A program made the translations under genes and the position numbers. A model generated the notes under the pieces. The model searched no databases and was not told the origin of the DNA. It saw only the letters and a list, made by a program, of their open reading frames with translations. Below, piece by piece: positions 43,888 to 52,020 of a DNA stretch of 64,000 nucleotides. Each line of letters opens with the position of its first letter. Positions within the stretch are counted from its first letter, which is position 1. Location: contig NZ_CP127385.1 in NCBI RefSeq assembly GCF_030378205.1, forward strand, positions 2,768,001 to 2,832,000. Direction: 5' to 3'. This stretch comes from Bradyrhizobium sp. NP1. Its GTDB lineage: Bacteria; Pseudomonadota; Alphaproteobacteria; Rhizobiales; Xanthobacteraceae.

Positions 43888-44652
43888 ATGAAGCCGCCGG
43901 CGCCGTCGCCTTCGATCACGGATCTGCGGTCCATGACGCCGGCCCGCGTCGCGCTGGGGCGCGCCGGCGCGAGCCTGCCGACCAGCGCCTTGCTCGCTTT
44001 CACGCTCGACCACGCACGCGCCCGCGATGCGGTCCACGCCGTTTTCGACGCTGATCGCATCGTCGCCGAGCTCGGCGAGCTGGGCCTTGCGGCCTGGCGC
44101 GTGCAAAGCCGCGTCAACAACCGGCAGGACTATCTGAGACGTCCCGATCTCGGGCGGCGCCTCGACGAGGCCTCGGCGCGGCTGCTCGCCGAGCGCAGCG
44201 CGGGCGCATCTCGGCTTGCACTGGTGATCGGCGATGGCCTGTCGCCCACATCAGTGCACGCGCACGCACTTCGATTGCTTGGCCATCTCGTGCCCGAGCT
44301 CGTCGCACGAGACGTCCCGGTCGGCCCTGTCGTGGTCGCCAGCGGCGCGCGCGTCGCGCTCGGCGACGAGATCGGCGCGATCCTGGCCGCGCGGATGGTC
44401 GTGATGCTGATCGGCGAGCGGCCGGGCCTTTCGGCGCCCGACAGTCTCGGCGCCTATCTGACCTTTGCGCCGCGGGTCGGAGTGACCGATGCCGGGCGCA
44501 ATTGCGTCTCGAACATCCACCGTGCCGGGCTGGATTATGCCGAGGCGGCGCACAAGATCGCCTGGCTCGCCGGGGAGGGGCTGGCGCGCGAGCAGACCGG
44601 TGTGGCGCTGAAAGATGAAAGCGGCGACCGAACGTCGCGGCTGGTCACCTGA
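43888..44652 (+). CDS. eutC: Ethanolamine ammonia-lyase small subunit
   Basis: A 254-residue Eut[21 protein letters not shown] near the start, [25 protein letters not shown] and [10 protein letters not shown]-like (here [17 protein letters not shown]). Partner of EutB at 40776. Start ATG 43888 follows the hpnP stop after four bases, so hpnP and eutC are tightly linked. The next 361 bases hold no gene, only a single hairpin at 44799-44869. Confidence 0.93.
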   Translation: MKPPAPSPSITDLRSMTPARVALGRAGASLPTSALLAFTLDHARARDAVHAVFDADRIVAELGELGLAAWRVQSRVNNRQDYLRRPDLGRRLDEASARLLAERSAGASRLALVIGDGLSPTSVHAHALRLLGHLVPELVARDVPVGPVVVASGARVALGDEIGAILAARMVVMLIGERPGLSAPDSLGAYLTFAPRVGVTDAGRNCVSNIHRAGLDYAEAAHKIAWLAGEGLAREQTGVALKDESGDRTSRLVT

Positions 44653-45013
44653 GTGCTTCTGCAGGTTCGGCGGTGGCGAATCGGCGGCTTCGGTGGAAAT
44701 GGCTCGGATAGCCGATTTGCCGAGCCGGCCGCGCTTGCGAGGCGCGCCTCTGACCTGCTAAAGCGGTGTCCGATCATTTTCCACGTGTTTTCAAGGGGTA
44801 GTGGTCCGATCCTGACATTCGGTCCTCGCTTTGGGAGGTACTTTTGTGGATGTTAGAATCAAAACTTCGCTGGCGCTGATCGGGAAGGCTCAGTGCCGTC
44901 GTTTCGGCCACTCTTTGGCTTTTCCTTGAACCGCTGCACCGCGGCCTCAATTGCGCCCCAGGAAACAAGCTGAACCTGAGCTATAAGCCTGCGACGCGAG
45001 AACTGGACAGAGC
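44653..45013. other. Gap between eutC and the MMPL transporter
   Basis: 361 bases without a gene. It holds a degenerate single-hairpin relative of the 167-bp repeat (44799-44869). A TATAAG sequence near 44983 may belong to a promoter of the following gene, but no convincing -35 is at the right distance. Confidence 0.5.
44799..44869. repeat. Single-hairpin relative of the 167-bp repeat
   Basis: TAGTGGTCCGATCCTGACATTC at the left matches the second hairpin arm of the 167-bp repeats (CTAGTGGTCC...GATTCCAACATTCG), and GGATGTTAGAATC at 44849-44861 is its inverted partner (GAT-CT-ACAT core retained). Only the second hairpin type is present and the arms are partly decayed, so this looks like an older or solo member. 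Confidence 0.55.
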
Positions 45014-47380
45014 ATGCTCGAAAGAACGCGCGACAACGAAATCCACGTCGAGATGGTCGAGGCGCCCCCGGCGAAAAGCATCGCTTTCGGGATCGAGCGA
45101 CTCGGGCTGATCCCGATGAAGGCGCCGATCGTCTCCTGCATCGTCCTGGTCGGCCTGATCATCGCGGCCATCTTCGGCATCCAGCGAATCAAGATCGATG
45201 ATTCGCTCTCGCAGCTGTTCCGCTCCAACACCAAGGAGTTCCACCAGTACGAGGAGGTCACCAAGAAATTCCCGGCCGAGGAATTCGACGTACTGGCGGT
45301 CGTCGAGGGCAAGAACCTGCTGGCCCGCGACAATCTGGAGAAGCTGCGCGATTTCGTCACCGATCTGCAGCTCGTCGAAGGCACCCGCGGCCTGATCTCG
45401 CTGTTCTCGGCGCGGCAGGCGCCGGCGCCCGGCAAGCTGCCGGCAGCCCTGTTCCCGGCGGAACTGCCCGAAGGGGCCGACTACGACAAGTTCATCGAGA
45501 CCGTGAAGGCCAACGAGATCATCCGCGGCAAGCTGTTGTCCGAAGACGGCACGCTGGCGCTGATCGTGCTGTCGCTCGAGCCTGAGGTGGTCGCCTCCAG
45601 CAAGCTTTCCAAGGTGGTCGGCGACATCCGCAAGCTGATGAAGGACGATCTCGGCGACACCGGGCTGAACGCGGAATTGTCCGGCGTGCCGGTGATGCAG
45701 CTCGAGATCCGCAACGCGGTCGAGCGCGACGGGCTCACCTACAACGTTCTCGGCATCCTGGCCGGCTGCATCATCGCGATCATCTTCTTCCGCAAGATAT
45801 CGTTCATGGTGGCCGCCGCCTTCCCGCCGCTGATCGCGATCCTGCTGGCGCTCGGCGGGCTCGGCTGGGCCAATTTCAATCTCAACATGTTCCTCAACGT
45901 GATGACGCCGCTCATCATGGTGATCAGCTTCTCCGACTCGATGCAGCTCACCTTTGCGGCGCGCGACCGCCTGATCGCGGGCCAGGACAAGTTCACCGCG
46001 TTCAAGAATGCCGTGCTGGTGGTGGGTCCGGCCTGCGTGCTCACCCACGGCACCGCCGGCATCTCGTTCATCGCGCTGCAGTTCTCCGATTCCGACCTGA
46101 TCCGCAAATTCGGCGAGGCGGGGCTGGCCGCGACCATCATCGCGCTGATCGCGGTTCTGTCGCTGGTGCCGGTGTTCGGCGTGCTGCTCGTGCGCAACGA
46201 GAAGGTCTTCGCGGTCAAGTTCAAGAGCGCCGATTTCGGCGTCCAGGCGCTGCGCAATTTCTGCTACTGGATCGCGGTGCGCATGGTCTCCAGGCCCGGC
46301 CTGTTCAGCCTGATCGCCGTGCTGCTCGTCGGCGGCCTCGGCATCATCTACGCCAATCTCGAGCCGCGCTACCGGCTGGCCGACCAGGTGCCGGACAAGC
46401 GGCAGGCGGTTGCGGCCAGCAACCGGCTCGACGCAAAGCTGACCGGCGCCAACCCGGTCAACGTCTTGATCACCTTCCCCAAGGGCGAGTCGCTCTATTC
46501 GCCGGAAACGCTGCAGACGATCGCCGATGTCCACGCCACGGTGGAAAAGACCGCAGGCGTCGGCAACGTCTGGTCGATCGAAACGCTGCGGCGCTGGCTG
46601 GCGGAGAAGGCCGGCTCGAGCGACGTCGCGACGCTGAAGGAATATGTCAACCTGATCCCCGAGCATCTGGTGCGGCGCTTCATCGACGCCCAGCAGGATG
46701 CGGTCGTGGTGGCGGGCCGGGTGCCGGACCTCGATTCCAGCGAGCTTCTGCCCGTCGTCGAAAAGCTCGACCACGAGCTCGATGCGGTGCGCGAGAAGCA
46801 TCCCGGCTATGAAGTCGCCGTCACCGGCCTTGCCGCGATCGCCGCGCGCAACTCGGCCAACATGATCGAGAAGCTCAACCGCGGGCTGACCGTCGAATTC
46901 GCGCTGGTCGCGATGTTCATTGGGCTCGCCTTCCGCTCCTGGGTCGTGATGTTCGCCTGCATCCTGCCGGGCATCTTCCCGGTGGTGCTGTCAGGCACGC
47001 TGTTGTGGGCCATGGGGGAGGGGCTGCAATTTGCCAGCGTGGTGGCGCTCACGGTGTCATTCGGCCTCGGGCTTTCCGCGACGATCCACTTCCTCAACCG
47101 CCTGCGGCTGGAGAGCAAGCCGGGCGTCACCTCCGACGTCGCGGTCGAACGCGCCACCGTGCTGGTCGGGCCGGCGCTGATCCTGACCACGGTGGTCCTG
47201 GCCTGCGGCCTCGTCGTCACCGTGTTCTCCGATCTGCCGTCGCTCCGCCTGTTCGGCTGGCTCAGCGCCTTTGCGATGGTTGCGGCCCTGGTCGCGGACC
47301 TCTTCATCCTGCGGCCGACAGCGATGTTCCTGATCAATCTGTCGGAGCGGATTCGCGGGGTGCGCGGCGGCGCGCTCTGA
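45014..47380 (+). CDS. MMPL/RND-family transporter (HpnN-like architecture)
   Basis: A 788-residue inner-membrane transporter with two repeated units of a periplasmic loop and six membrane helices (SFSDSMQLTFAARDRL, then LVVTVFSDLPSLRLFGWLSAFAMVA). The IDDSLSQLFRSNTKEFHQYE stretch after the first helix is typical of sterol-sensing MMPL exporters. It has the same two-module layout as HpnN at 57205 (862 residues) but is not the same gene. It lies downstream of eutC in the hopanoid region, so a lipid substrate is plausible. Start ATG 45014. Confidence 0.82.
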   Translation: MLERTRDNEIHVEMVEAPPAKSIAFGIERLGLIPMKAPIVSCIVLVGLIIAAIFGIQRIKIDDSLSQLFRSNTKEFHQYEEVTKKFPAEEFDVLAVVEGKNLLARDNLEKLRDFVTDLQLVEGTRGLISLFSARQAPAPGKLPAALFPAELPEGADYDKFIETVKANEIIRGKLLSEDGTLALIVLSLEPEVVASSKLSKVVGDIRKLMKDDLGDTGLNAELSGVPVMQLEIRNAVERDGLTYNVLGILAGCIIAIIFFRKISFMVAAAFPPLIAILLALGGLGWANFNLNMFLNVMTPLIMVISFSDSMQLTFAARDRLIAGQDKFTAFKNAVLVVGPACVLTHGTAGISFIALQFSDSDLIRKFGEAGLAATIIALIAVLSLVPVFGVLLVRNEKVFAVKFKSADFGVQALRNFCYWIAVRMVSRPGLFSLIAVLLVGGLGIIYANLEPRYRLADQVPDKRQAVAASNRLDAKLTGANPVNVLITFPKGESLYSPETLQTIADVHATVEKTAGVGNVWSIETLRRWLAEKAGSSDVATLKEYVNLIPEHLVRRFIDAQQDAVVVAGRVPDLDSSELLPVVEKLDHELDAVREKHPGYEVAVTGLAAIAARNSANMIEKLNRGLTVEFALVAMFIGLAFRSWVVMFACILPGIFPVVLSGTLLWAMGEGLQFASVVALTVSFGLGLSATIHFLNRLRLESKPGVTSDVAVERATVLVGPALILTTVVLACGLVVTVFSDLPSLRLFGWLSAFAMVAALVADLFILRPTAMFLINLSERIRGVRGGAL

Positions 47381-47400
47381 CGCACTTTGCAATCACACAG

Positions 47401-47433
47401 AAAAGCCCCGGTCCTGCTCGGGCCGGGGCTTTT
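47401..47433. terminator. Strong bidirectional terminator
   Basis: AAAAGCCCCGG and CCGGGGCTTTT form a perfect 11-bp stem with an 11-base loop, with A-run and T-run on both sides. It lies between the convergent MMPL gene and the secreted protein gene and should stop transcripts from both directions. Confidence 0.85.
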
Positions 47434-47463
47434 CCTTTCGATCCGCCGTTTTCGTCTTCGCAG

Positions 47464-47964
47464 CTATCCCTTGACCATCGTGATGTTGACGCCGCGGATC
47501 TCGCCCTTGGACGAGATCTGGACGGTCTGCCGGGTGCCGTTGGTACGCAGCGTCAGGTTGGCGGCAAAGCCGTTGGCCTCGACGAAAACCTCGATCTGGC
47601 CGCCGCCGGCGGTGCCCTGGAGGTTGCCGAAGATGTTGCGGCTCGCCTCGCTCCAGTTGCCGGAGATTCGGTCGCCGTTGGAGGTGACGTCGCTGGAGAG
47701 GTCGAATTTGTAGCTGTCGCTGGCGCAACGCAGCTGTTGCTTCAGGCCCATGCCCGTGCTGTTGACCCTGTAATCCGCCTTGCAGCGGATGCGCTCGGTC
47801 GAACCGTCCGAGAGCGACACCGTTCCGGTCCCCGACCAGGCGCCGTCGAAGCCGGCAAACGGTCCGGATTGCGCGTGGCCGATCGACACCGACAGCAAGA
47901 GTGCGGCGCCGGCGCCCGCAGCCCTGATCGCCTGTCCATAGAGGCTGGAACCAAACCGTTTCAT
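47464..47964 (-). CDS. Secreted hypothetical protein
   Basis: A 166-residue protein with a signal peptide (hydrophobic AAGAGAALLLSVSIGHAQS, cleavage after HAQ). The mature part starts PFAGFDGAWSGTGTVSLSDG and contains CKADYRVN and LRCASDSYKFDL, a beta-rich lipocalin-like pattern common in Bradyrhizobium small exported proteins. Two cysteines could form a disulfide. Function unknown. Converges on the MMPL transporter across the terminator at 47401. Confidence 0.7.
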   Translation of the reverse strand: MKRFGSSLYGQAIRAAGAGAALLLSVSIGHAQSGPFAGFDGAWSGTGTVSLSDGSTERIRCKADYRVNSTGMGLKQQLRCASDSYKFDLSSDVTSNGDRISGNWSEASRNIFGNLQGTAGGGQIEVFVEANGFAANLTLRTNGTRQTVQISSKGEIRGVNITMVKG

Positions 47965-48440
47965 ATCAGGTTTCCCATTCAGATTTGACGCACGTATCAG
48001 ACGCGTCTCGCCACATCGAGGGGTTAGTGTCTCCGGCGCATGTTAGGTTCAAATGACCGCTTGACAACGGCCTCGGTGCGCGATCGGTCCCTTGTCCTGT
48101 CCGATTGATTTGTTTTTTCGCGAAGTCAAAACAGGCCTTTGCGCGAATTTTCTCGAATGCTTTCAGCCACCTCGGAGTGAAATTGATTCGCGATTACTGC
48201 ATGCGAAAAATCGTGAACGTAGTAAAAATGAGCAATATCAGCTAGTTATAAGAGCGTTGCGATCTAGCGGTGGAAGCCGGGGCTGTCGGCGCCTTTCGTC
48301 GTAAATTTGGCCGCATTTACCAGCGCTCTTGTTTGCTCGATGCTGCGCTTTGCGGCAACTGCAACCGAGTAATCCGTCCCGGTCCGTGCGTAGGGTTGTC
48401 GGGAAAAGGAATTCCTCTGCCGTCGAAATGAAGGAACAAA
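47965..48440. other. AT-richer gap without a supported gene
   Basis: About 475 bases between two divergent small exported-protein genes. Part of it, near 48100-48260, is clearly richer in A and T (GTTTTTTCGCGAAG and AAAATGAGCAATATCAGC), which suggests promoter or UTR sequence. I see no RNA gene or hairpin that I would defend. Confidence 0.45.
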
Positions 48441-48683
48441 ATGCAAAAGTATTTCCTGGCACTCAGCCTGTTGTCGCTTTCCCTGTCCACCGCGGCGATC
48501 GCGCAACCGGCGCAGCAGCGCAGCGGCACGCCGGAGGAGCAGAAGGCCTGTTCGCGCGACGTGCAGCGTCACTGCCGTTCTGTGATCGACCAGGGCGATT
48601 TCACGATTCTGGCCTGCCTGCAGCAGAACCGGCCCAAGATCAGCGCGGCCTGCGATGCGGTCCTGAAGAACCACGGCCAATAA
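48441..48683 (+). CDS. Small secreted cysteine-rich protein
   Basis: An 80-residue protein with a clear signal peptide (QKYFLALSLLSLSLSTAAIA, then QPAQQ). The mature part has four cysteines in a CSRDVQRHCRSVI plus ILACLQQNRPKISAACDAVL pattern, like the cysteine-rich repeat of Golgi apparatus protein 1. Start ATG 48441 with AAGGAAC upstream. It is exported and probably disulfide-bonded; function unknown. Confidence 0.75.
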   Translation: MQKYFLALSLLSLSLSTAAIAQPAQQRSGTPEEQKACSRDVQRHCRSVIDQGDFTILACLQQNRPKISAACDAVLKNHGQ

Positions 48684-48704
48684 CGACGGTGTTCGCCTCC
48701 GGCG

Positions 48705-48730
48705 CGGCCGTTGCAGCCATGTGACGGCCG
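48705..48730 (+). terminator. Weak hairpin after the small secreted protein gene
   Basis: CGGCCGT and ACGGCCG pair perfectly with a 12-base loop, 22 bases after the stop codon. There is no T-run, so termination is uncertain. Confidence 0.3.
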
Positions 48731-48773
48731 TCGCCCGATCTTCGAGGGCCGCGCCGCGGGGTGCCCGATAGCA

Positions 48774-48802
48774 TTGGTTTTGGCATCGTAATCTCCTATA
48801 TG
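48774..48802 (+). promoter_or_regulatory. Candidate promoter of the hopanoid operon
   Basis: TTGGTT (48774-48779) and TATATG (48797-48802) are 17 bases apart, about 80 bases before the hpnC start. It is the best -35/-10 pair in the gap before hpnC. Confidence 0.4.
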
Positions 48803-48819
48803 GGGGCTGCGATGCCTTG

Positions 48820-48843
48820 GCGCGTGCATGAAAATTCACGCGC
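48820..48843. repeat. Inverted repeat in the hpnC leader
   Basis: GCGCGTG and CACGCGC are perfect 7-bp arms with a 10-base spacer (CATGAAAATT). It lies downstream of the candidate promoter and 40 bases before ATG 48883, so it would be in the transcribed leader: an operator or an RNA hairpin. Confidence 0.35.
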
Positions 48844-48882
48844 GGGCGGGCCTTTGCATTGGACGATGACAGTCAATTCCTG

Positions 48883-49761
48883 ATGAGCAGCGCGAGCGAA
48901 TTGCGATCCGGTAAGACCCACCGCGACGAGAATTTTCCAGTCGCGTCGTGGCTGATTCATCCGCGCCATCGGGCGCTGATCCTCGCCTTCTACAATTTCG
49001 TCCGCACCGCCGACGACATCGCCGATCATGCGACGCTGTCGGCCGACGACAAGCTCGCCTATCTTGACCTGCTCGAAGCCGAACTGTTGGGCAAGGGTGA
49101 CACCCAGCGCGAGGCGGTGGAGCTGCGCCGCGCGCTCGCCGAGCGCGCCATGCCGCCGCGCCATGCGCTTGATCTCTTGACCGCGTTCCGGATGGACGTG
49201 ACCAAGCTCCGCTACGAGAACTGGGACGAGCTGATCCACTATTGCCGCTATTCGGCGATGCCGGTCGGCCGCTTCGTGCTCGACGTGCACGGCGAAAGCA
49301 GCGCGACCTGGCCGGCGAACGATGCGCTCTGTGCGGCCTTGCAGATCAACAACCACCTTCAGGACTGCGCCAAGGATTTTCGCAACCTCAACCGCGTCTA
49401 TCTGCCGCTCGATGCGTTGAAGGAGGCGGGCGCCACGGTCGAGATGCTCGGCGAGACGAGGGCGCCGGTGCCGCTTGCGCGCTGCCTCGAGGCGCTTGCC
49501 GCGCGTAACGAGGGATTGCTCGGCGAGAGCCGGTCGTTCAGCGGCGAGGTGAGGGATTTCCGGCTTGGGCTCGAGATCGCGGTGATCCAGGCCTTTGCCG
49601 AGCGGATCGTGCGCCTGCTTAAGGCCCGCGATCCCCTGAGCCAGCGCGTTCATCTCAACCCGATCGAGCTGCTCGCCTTCACCTTTGGGGGCATTGCCGG
49701 CGAGACCGCGCGGCGCGCCGCGGGCCGGCATCCCGTATCCCGACCGGCGGCCGGCGCATGA
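48883..49761 (+). CDS. hpnC: Hydroxysqualene synthase
   Basis: A 292-residue prenyltransferase-fold protein of the squalene/phytoene synthase family. The first aspartate-rich motif is FVRTADDIADHA and the second is NHLQDCAKDFRNLNRVYLP. In the HpnCDE route, HpnD makes presqualene diphosphate, HpnC converts it to hydroxysqualene and HpnE reduces it to squalene. ATG 48883 (MSSASELRSGKTHRDENFP) is chosen over a TTG at 48859; no strong ribosome site decides it. Its stop overlaps hpnD by four bases. Confidence 0.9.
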   Translation: MSSASELRSGKTHRDENFPVASWLIHPRHRALILAFYNFVRTADDIADHATLSADDKLAYLDLLEAELLGKGDTQREAVELRRALAERAMPPRHALDLLTAFRMDVTKLRYENWDELIHYCRYSAMPVGRFVLDVHGESSATWPANDALCAALQINNHLQDCAKDFRNLNRVYLPLDALKEAGATVEMLGETRAPVPLARCLEALAARNEGLLGESRSFSGEVRDFRLGLEIAVIQAFAERIVRLLKARDPLSQRVHLNPIELLAFTFGGIAGETARRAAGRHPVSRPAAGA

Positions 49762-50597
49762 CGATCGAGGCGACCGTGGCCGAGACGAACTATGGAACGA
49801 CCGCCTCCGGCAGCTCGTTCTATGCGGCGATGCGCATCCTGCCGCGCGCGCAGCGCGAGGCGATGTTCCAGATCTACAGCTTCTGCCGCAAGGTCGACGA
49901 CATCACCGATTCCGGCGGCCCGCGCGCCGAGCGGCAGGCGGCATTGCAGCAATGGCGTGACGACATCGACGCGCTCTATCAGGGCCGGCCGCCGGCGCGG
50001 CTTGCCGACTACGCCGCCTCGTTGCGCACCTTCGGCCTCAAGCGCGAGGATTTCATCGCCATCATCGACGGCATGGAAATGGACGTCGTGGCCGACATCC
50101 GCGCGCCCGACCTCGCGACGCTCGATCTCTATTGCGACCGCGTCGCCAGCGCCGTCGGGCGGCTGTCGGTGCGGGTGTTCGGCCTGCCGGAGGATGACGG
50201 CATCCAGCTCGCCTATCATCTCGGCCGCGCGCTGCAGCTCACCAACATCCTGCGCGATATCGACGAGGACGCCGCGATCGGCCGGCTCTATCTGCCGCGC
50301 GAGGGCCTGCTGCATGCCGGCATCACCGGCGACGATCCCGAACTCGTTGCCGCCGACCGTGCGCTGCCGAAAGCCTGCACTGCGCTGATCGCGCGGGCGC
50401 GGACGCATTTCGCCAAGGCCGACGAGATCATGGCGCGCAACTCGCGCCGCGTGGTGCGCGCGCCGCGGATCATGTCGAAATATTACGGCGCGATCCTGGA
50501 GCTGCTGGTCGCCAGGGGATTTTCGCCGCCGCGCCAGCCCGTTCGCCTCAACAAGTTCGCACGGCTCGCCATTATCCTTCGCCACGCCTTCATCTGA
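49758..50597 (+). CDS. hpnD: Presqualene diphosphate synthase
   Basis: A 279-residue member of the squalene/phytoene synthase family. FCRKVDDITDSGG is the first aspartate-rich motif and LTNILRDIDEDAAIGRLYLP the second. It condenses two farnesyl diphosphates to presqualene diphosphate. The ATG overlaps the hpnC stop (ATGA), and the stop overlaps hpnE by one base, so hpnC, hpnD and hpnE are translationally coupled. Confidence 0.92.
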   Translation: MTIEATVAETNYGTTASGSSFYAAMRILPRAQREAMFQIYSFCRKVDDITDSGGPRAERQAALQQWRDDIDALYQGRPPARLADYAASLRTFGLKREDFIAIIDGMEMDVVADIRAPDLATLDLYCDRVASAVGRLSVRVFGLPEDDGIQLAYHLGRALQLTNILRDIDEDAAIGRLYLPREGLLHAGITGDDPELVAADRALPKACTALIARARTHFAKADEIMARNSRRVVRAPRIMSKYYGAILELLVARGFSPPRQPVRLNKFARLAIILRHAFI

Positions 50598-51844
50598 TGC
50601 AAAAATCCGTTCACATCATCGGTGCCGGAATATCCGGCCTCTCGGCAGCCGTGCGGCTTTCGAACGCCGGCTACAGCGTGCACGTGCACGAGGCCACCCA
50701 GCAGGCCGGCGGCCGCTGCCGCTCCTATTTCGACGCCGCGACCAGTCTCACGATCGACAACGGCAACCATCTCATGCTGTCGGGCAACCATCACGCGCTC
50801 CGCTATGCGCGCGCGATCGGCAGCGACGCCGGCCTGGTGGGACCGCAGCGGGCGCAGTTTCCCTTCGTCGACCTGACCACCGGCCAGCGCTGGCAGCTCG
50901 ACCTCGGCGATGGTCGCCTGCCGCTGTGGGTGCTCGACGAGGGCCGCCGCGTGCCCGACACCGGGCTCACCGACTATCTCGCGCTGGCGCCGGTGCTGTG
51001 GGCCTCGACCGAGAAGCGCCTCGGCGACACCATCGCCTGCAAAGGAACGTTGTACGAGCGTCTCGTGCATCCGCTATTGCTTGCGGCACTCAACGTCGAT
51101 CCGCCCGAGGGCTCCGCCGGCCTTGCCGGCGCCATCGTGCGGGAAACCTTGCTGGCAGGCGGGCAGGCCTGCCGCCCGCTGATCGCACGCGATGGGCTGA
51201 GCGCCGTGCTGATCGAGCCCGCGATCAAGCTGTTGCAGGAACGCGGCGCCAGCATCCAGTTCGGCCATGAGCTGCGCGAGCTCCTCGCTGGATCCGACCG
51301 CGTCAGCGGCCTGAACTTCGGCGGCGACACCGTCGCCATCGGCTCTGACGATGCAGTCGTGGTCGCGGTCCCGCCGCGCGCCGCTGCCGCGCTGCTGCCC
51401 GGGTTGAAAGTGCCGTCGCAGTTCCGCGCCATCGTGAACGCGCATTTCCGCTTCGATCCGCCGCGCGATGCGCCGCCGATCCTGGGCGTCGTCGGCGGGC
51501 TTGTGGAATGGCTGTTCGCCTTTCCCCAGCGGCTGTCGGTGACCATCAGCAACGGCGACCGCCTGGTCGATATGCCGCGCGAGGAGCTCGCGCAGGCGAT
51601 CTGGCGCGACGTCTGCAGGGCCGGCGGCGTCAGCGGCGAATTGCCGCCCTGGCAGATCGTGCGCGAACGCCGCGCCACTTTTGCCGCAACGCCCGAGCAG
51701 AACGCGCTGCGGCCAGGGGCCGTCACGGCGTTCAAAAACCTGTTCCTTGCCGGCGATTGGACTGCTACCGGGTTGCCCGCAACCATCGAAGGGTCGGTGC
51801 GTTCAGGAGACCGCGCCGCAGATCTGGTTCTCGCCATGCACTAG
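50597..51844 (+). CDS. hpnE: Hydroxysqualene dehydroxylase (squalene-associated FAD-dependent desaturase family)
   Basis: A 415-residue flavoprotein. The FAD-binding dinucleotide fold is HIIGAGISGLSAAVRL with Glu at residue 31 in VHVHEAT, and the C-terminal FAD motif reads FLAGDWTATGLPATIEGSV. It turns hydroxysqualene into squalene with FAD. The stop codon TAG (51842-51844) is supplied by the first bases of the 167-bp hairpin repeat: the repeat begins at the last His codon. Confidence 0.92.
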   Translation: MQKSVHIIGAGISGLSAAVRLSNAGYSVHVHEATQQAGGRCRSYFDAATSLTIDNGNHLMLSGNHHALRYARAIGSDAGLVGPQRAQFPFVDLTTGQRWQLDLGDGRLPLWVLDEGRRVPDTGLTDYLALAPVLWASTEKRLGDTIACKGTLYERLVHPLLLAALNVDPPEGSAGLAGAIVRETLLAGGQACRPLIARDGLSAVLIEPAIKLLQERGASIQFGHELRELLAGSDRVSGLNFGGDTVAIGSDDAVVVAVPPRAAAALLPGLKVPSQFRAIVNAHFRFDPPRDAPPILGVVGGLVEWLFAFPQRLSVTISNGDRLVDMPREELAQAIWRDVCRAGGVSGELPPWQIVRERRATFAATPEQNALRPGAVTAFKNLFLAGDWTATGLPATIEGSVRSGDRAADLVLAMH

Positions 51845-52007
51845 TGGAGTGGATGTGACATTCGCTACCCATGTAACCGCCGGCTCGCAAAGCGAATGTC
51901 AAATCGAAAACTCCACTAGAAACTTATATTTGCTAGTGGTCCTCGATTCCAGCATTCGCAAACATGCCTGCCAAAACGGGATGCGAATGTTGGAATCGGA
52001 CCACTAG
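51841..52007. repeat. 167-bp double-hairpin repeat, copy B, between hpnE and shc
   Basis: First hairpin: 51841-51866 with 51891-51919. Second hairpin: 51933-51960 with 51982-52007, nearly perfect (CTAGTGG to CCACTAG). Same length and order as copy A at 35511. It overlaps the hpnE stop and ends 13 bases before the shc start, so it is transcribed in the middle of the hopanoid operon and places two stable stems just upstream of shc translation. Confidence 0.85.
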
Positions 52008-52020
52008 GCGTAAGCGAAGG

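Noticed and set aside
40776-44652. An ethanolamine-utilisation microcompartment locus
   Set aside because: Only eutB and eutC are here; no shell proteins, eutA, eutE, eutD or regulators.
47951-47964. GGAACCAAACCGTT as an EcfG promoter
   Set aside because: The two boxes are only five bases apart and lie inside the coding start of the secreted protein.
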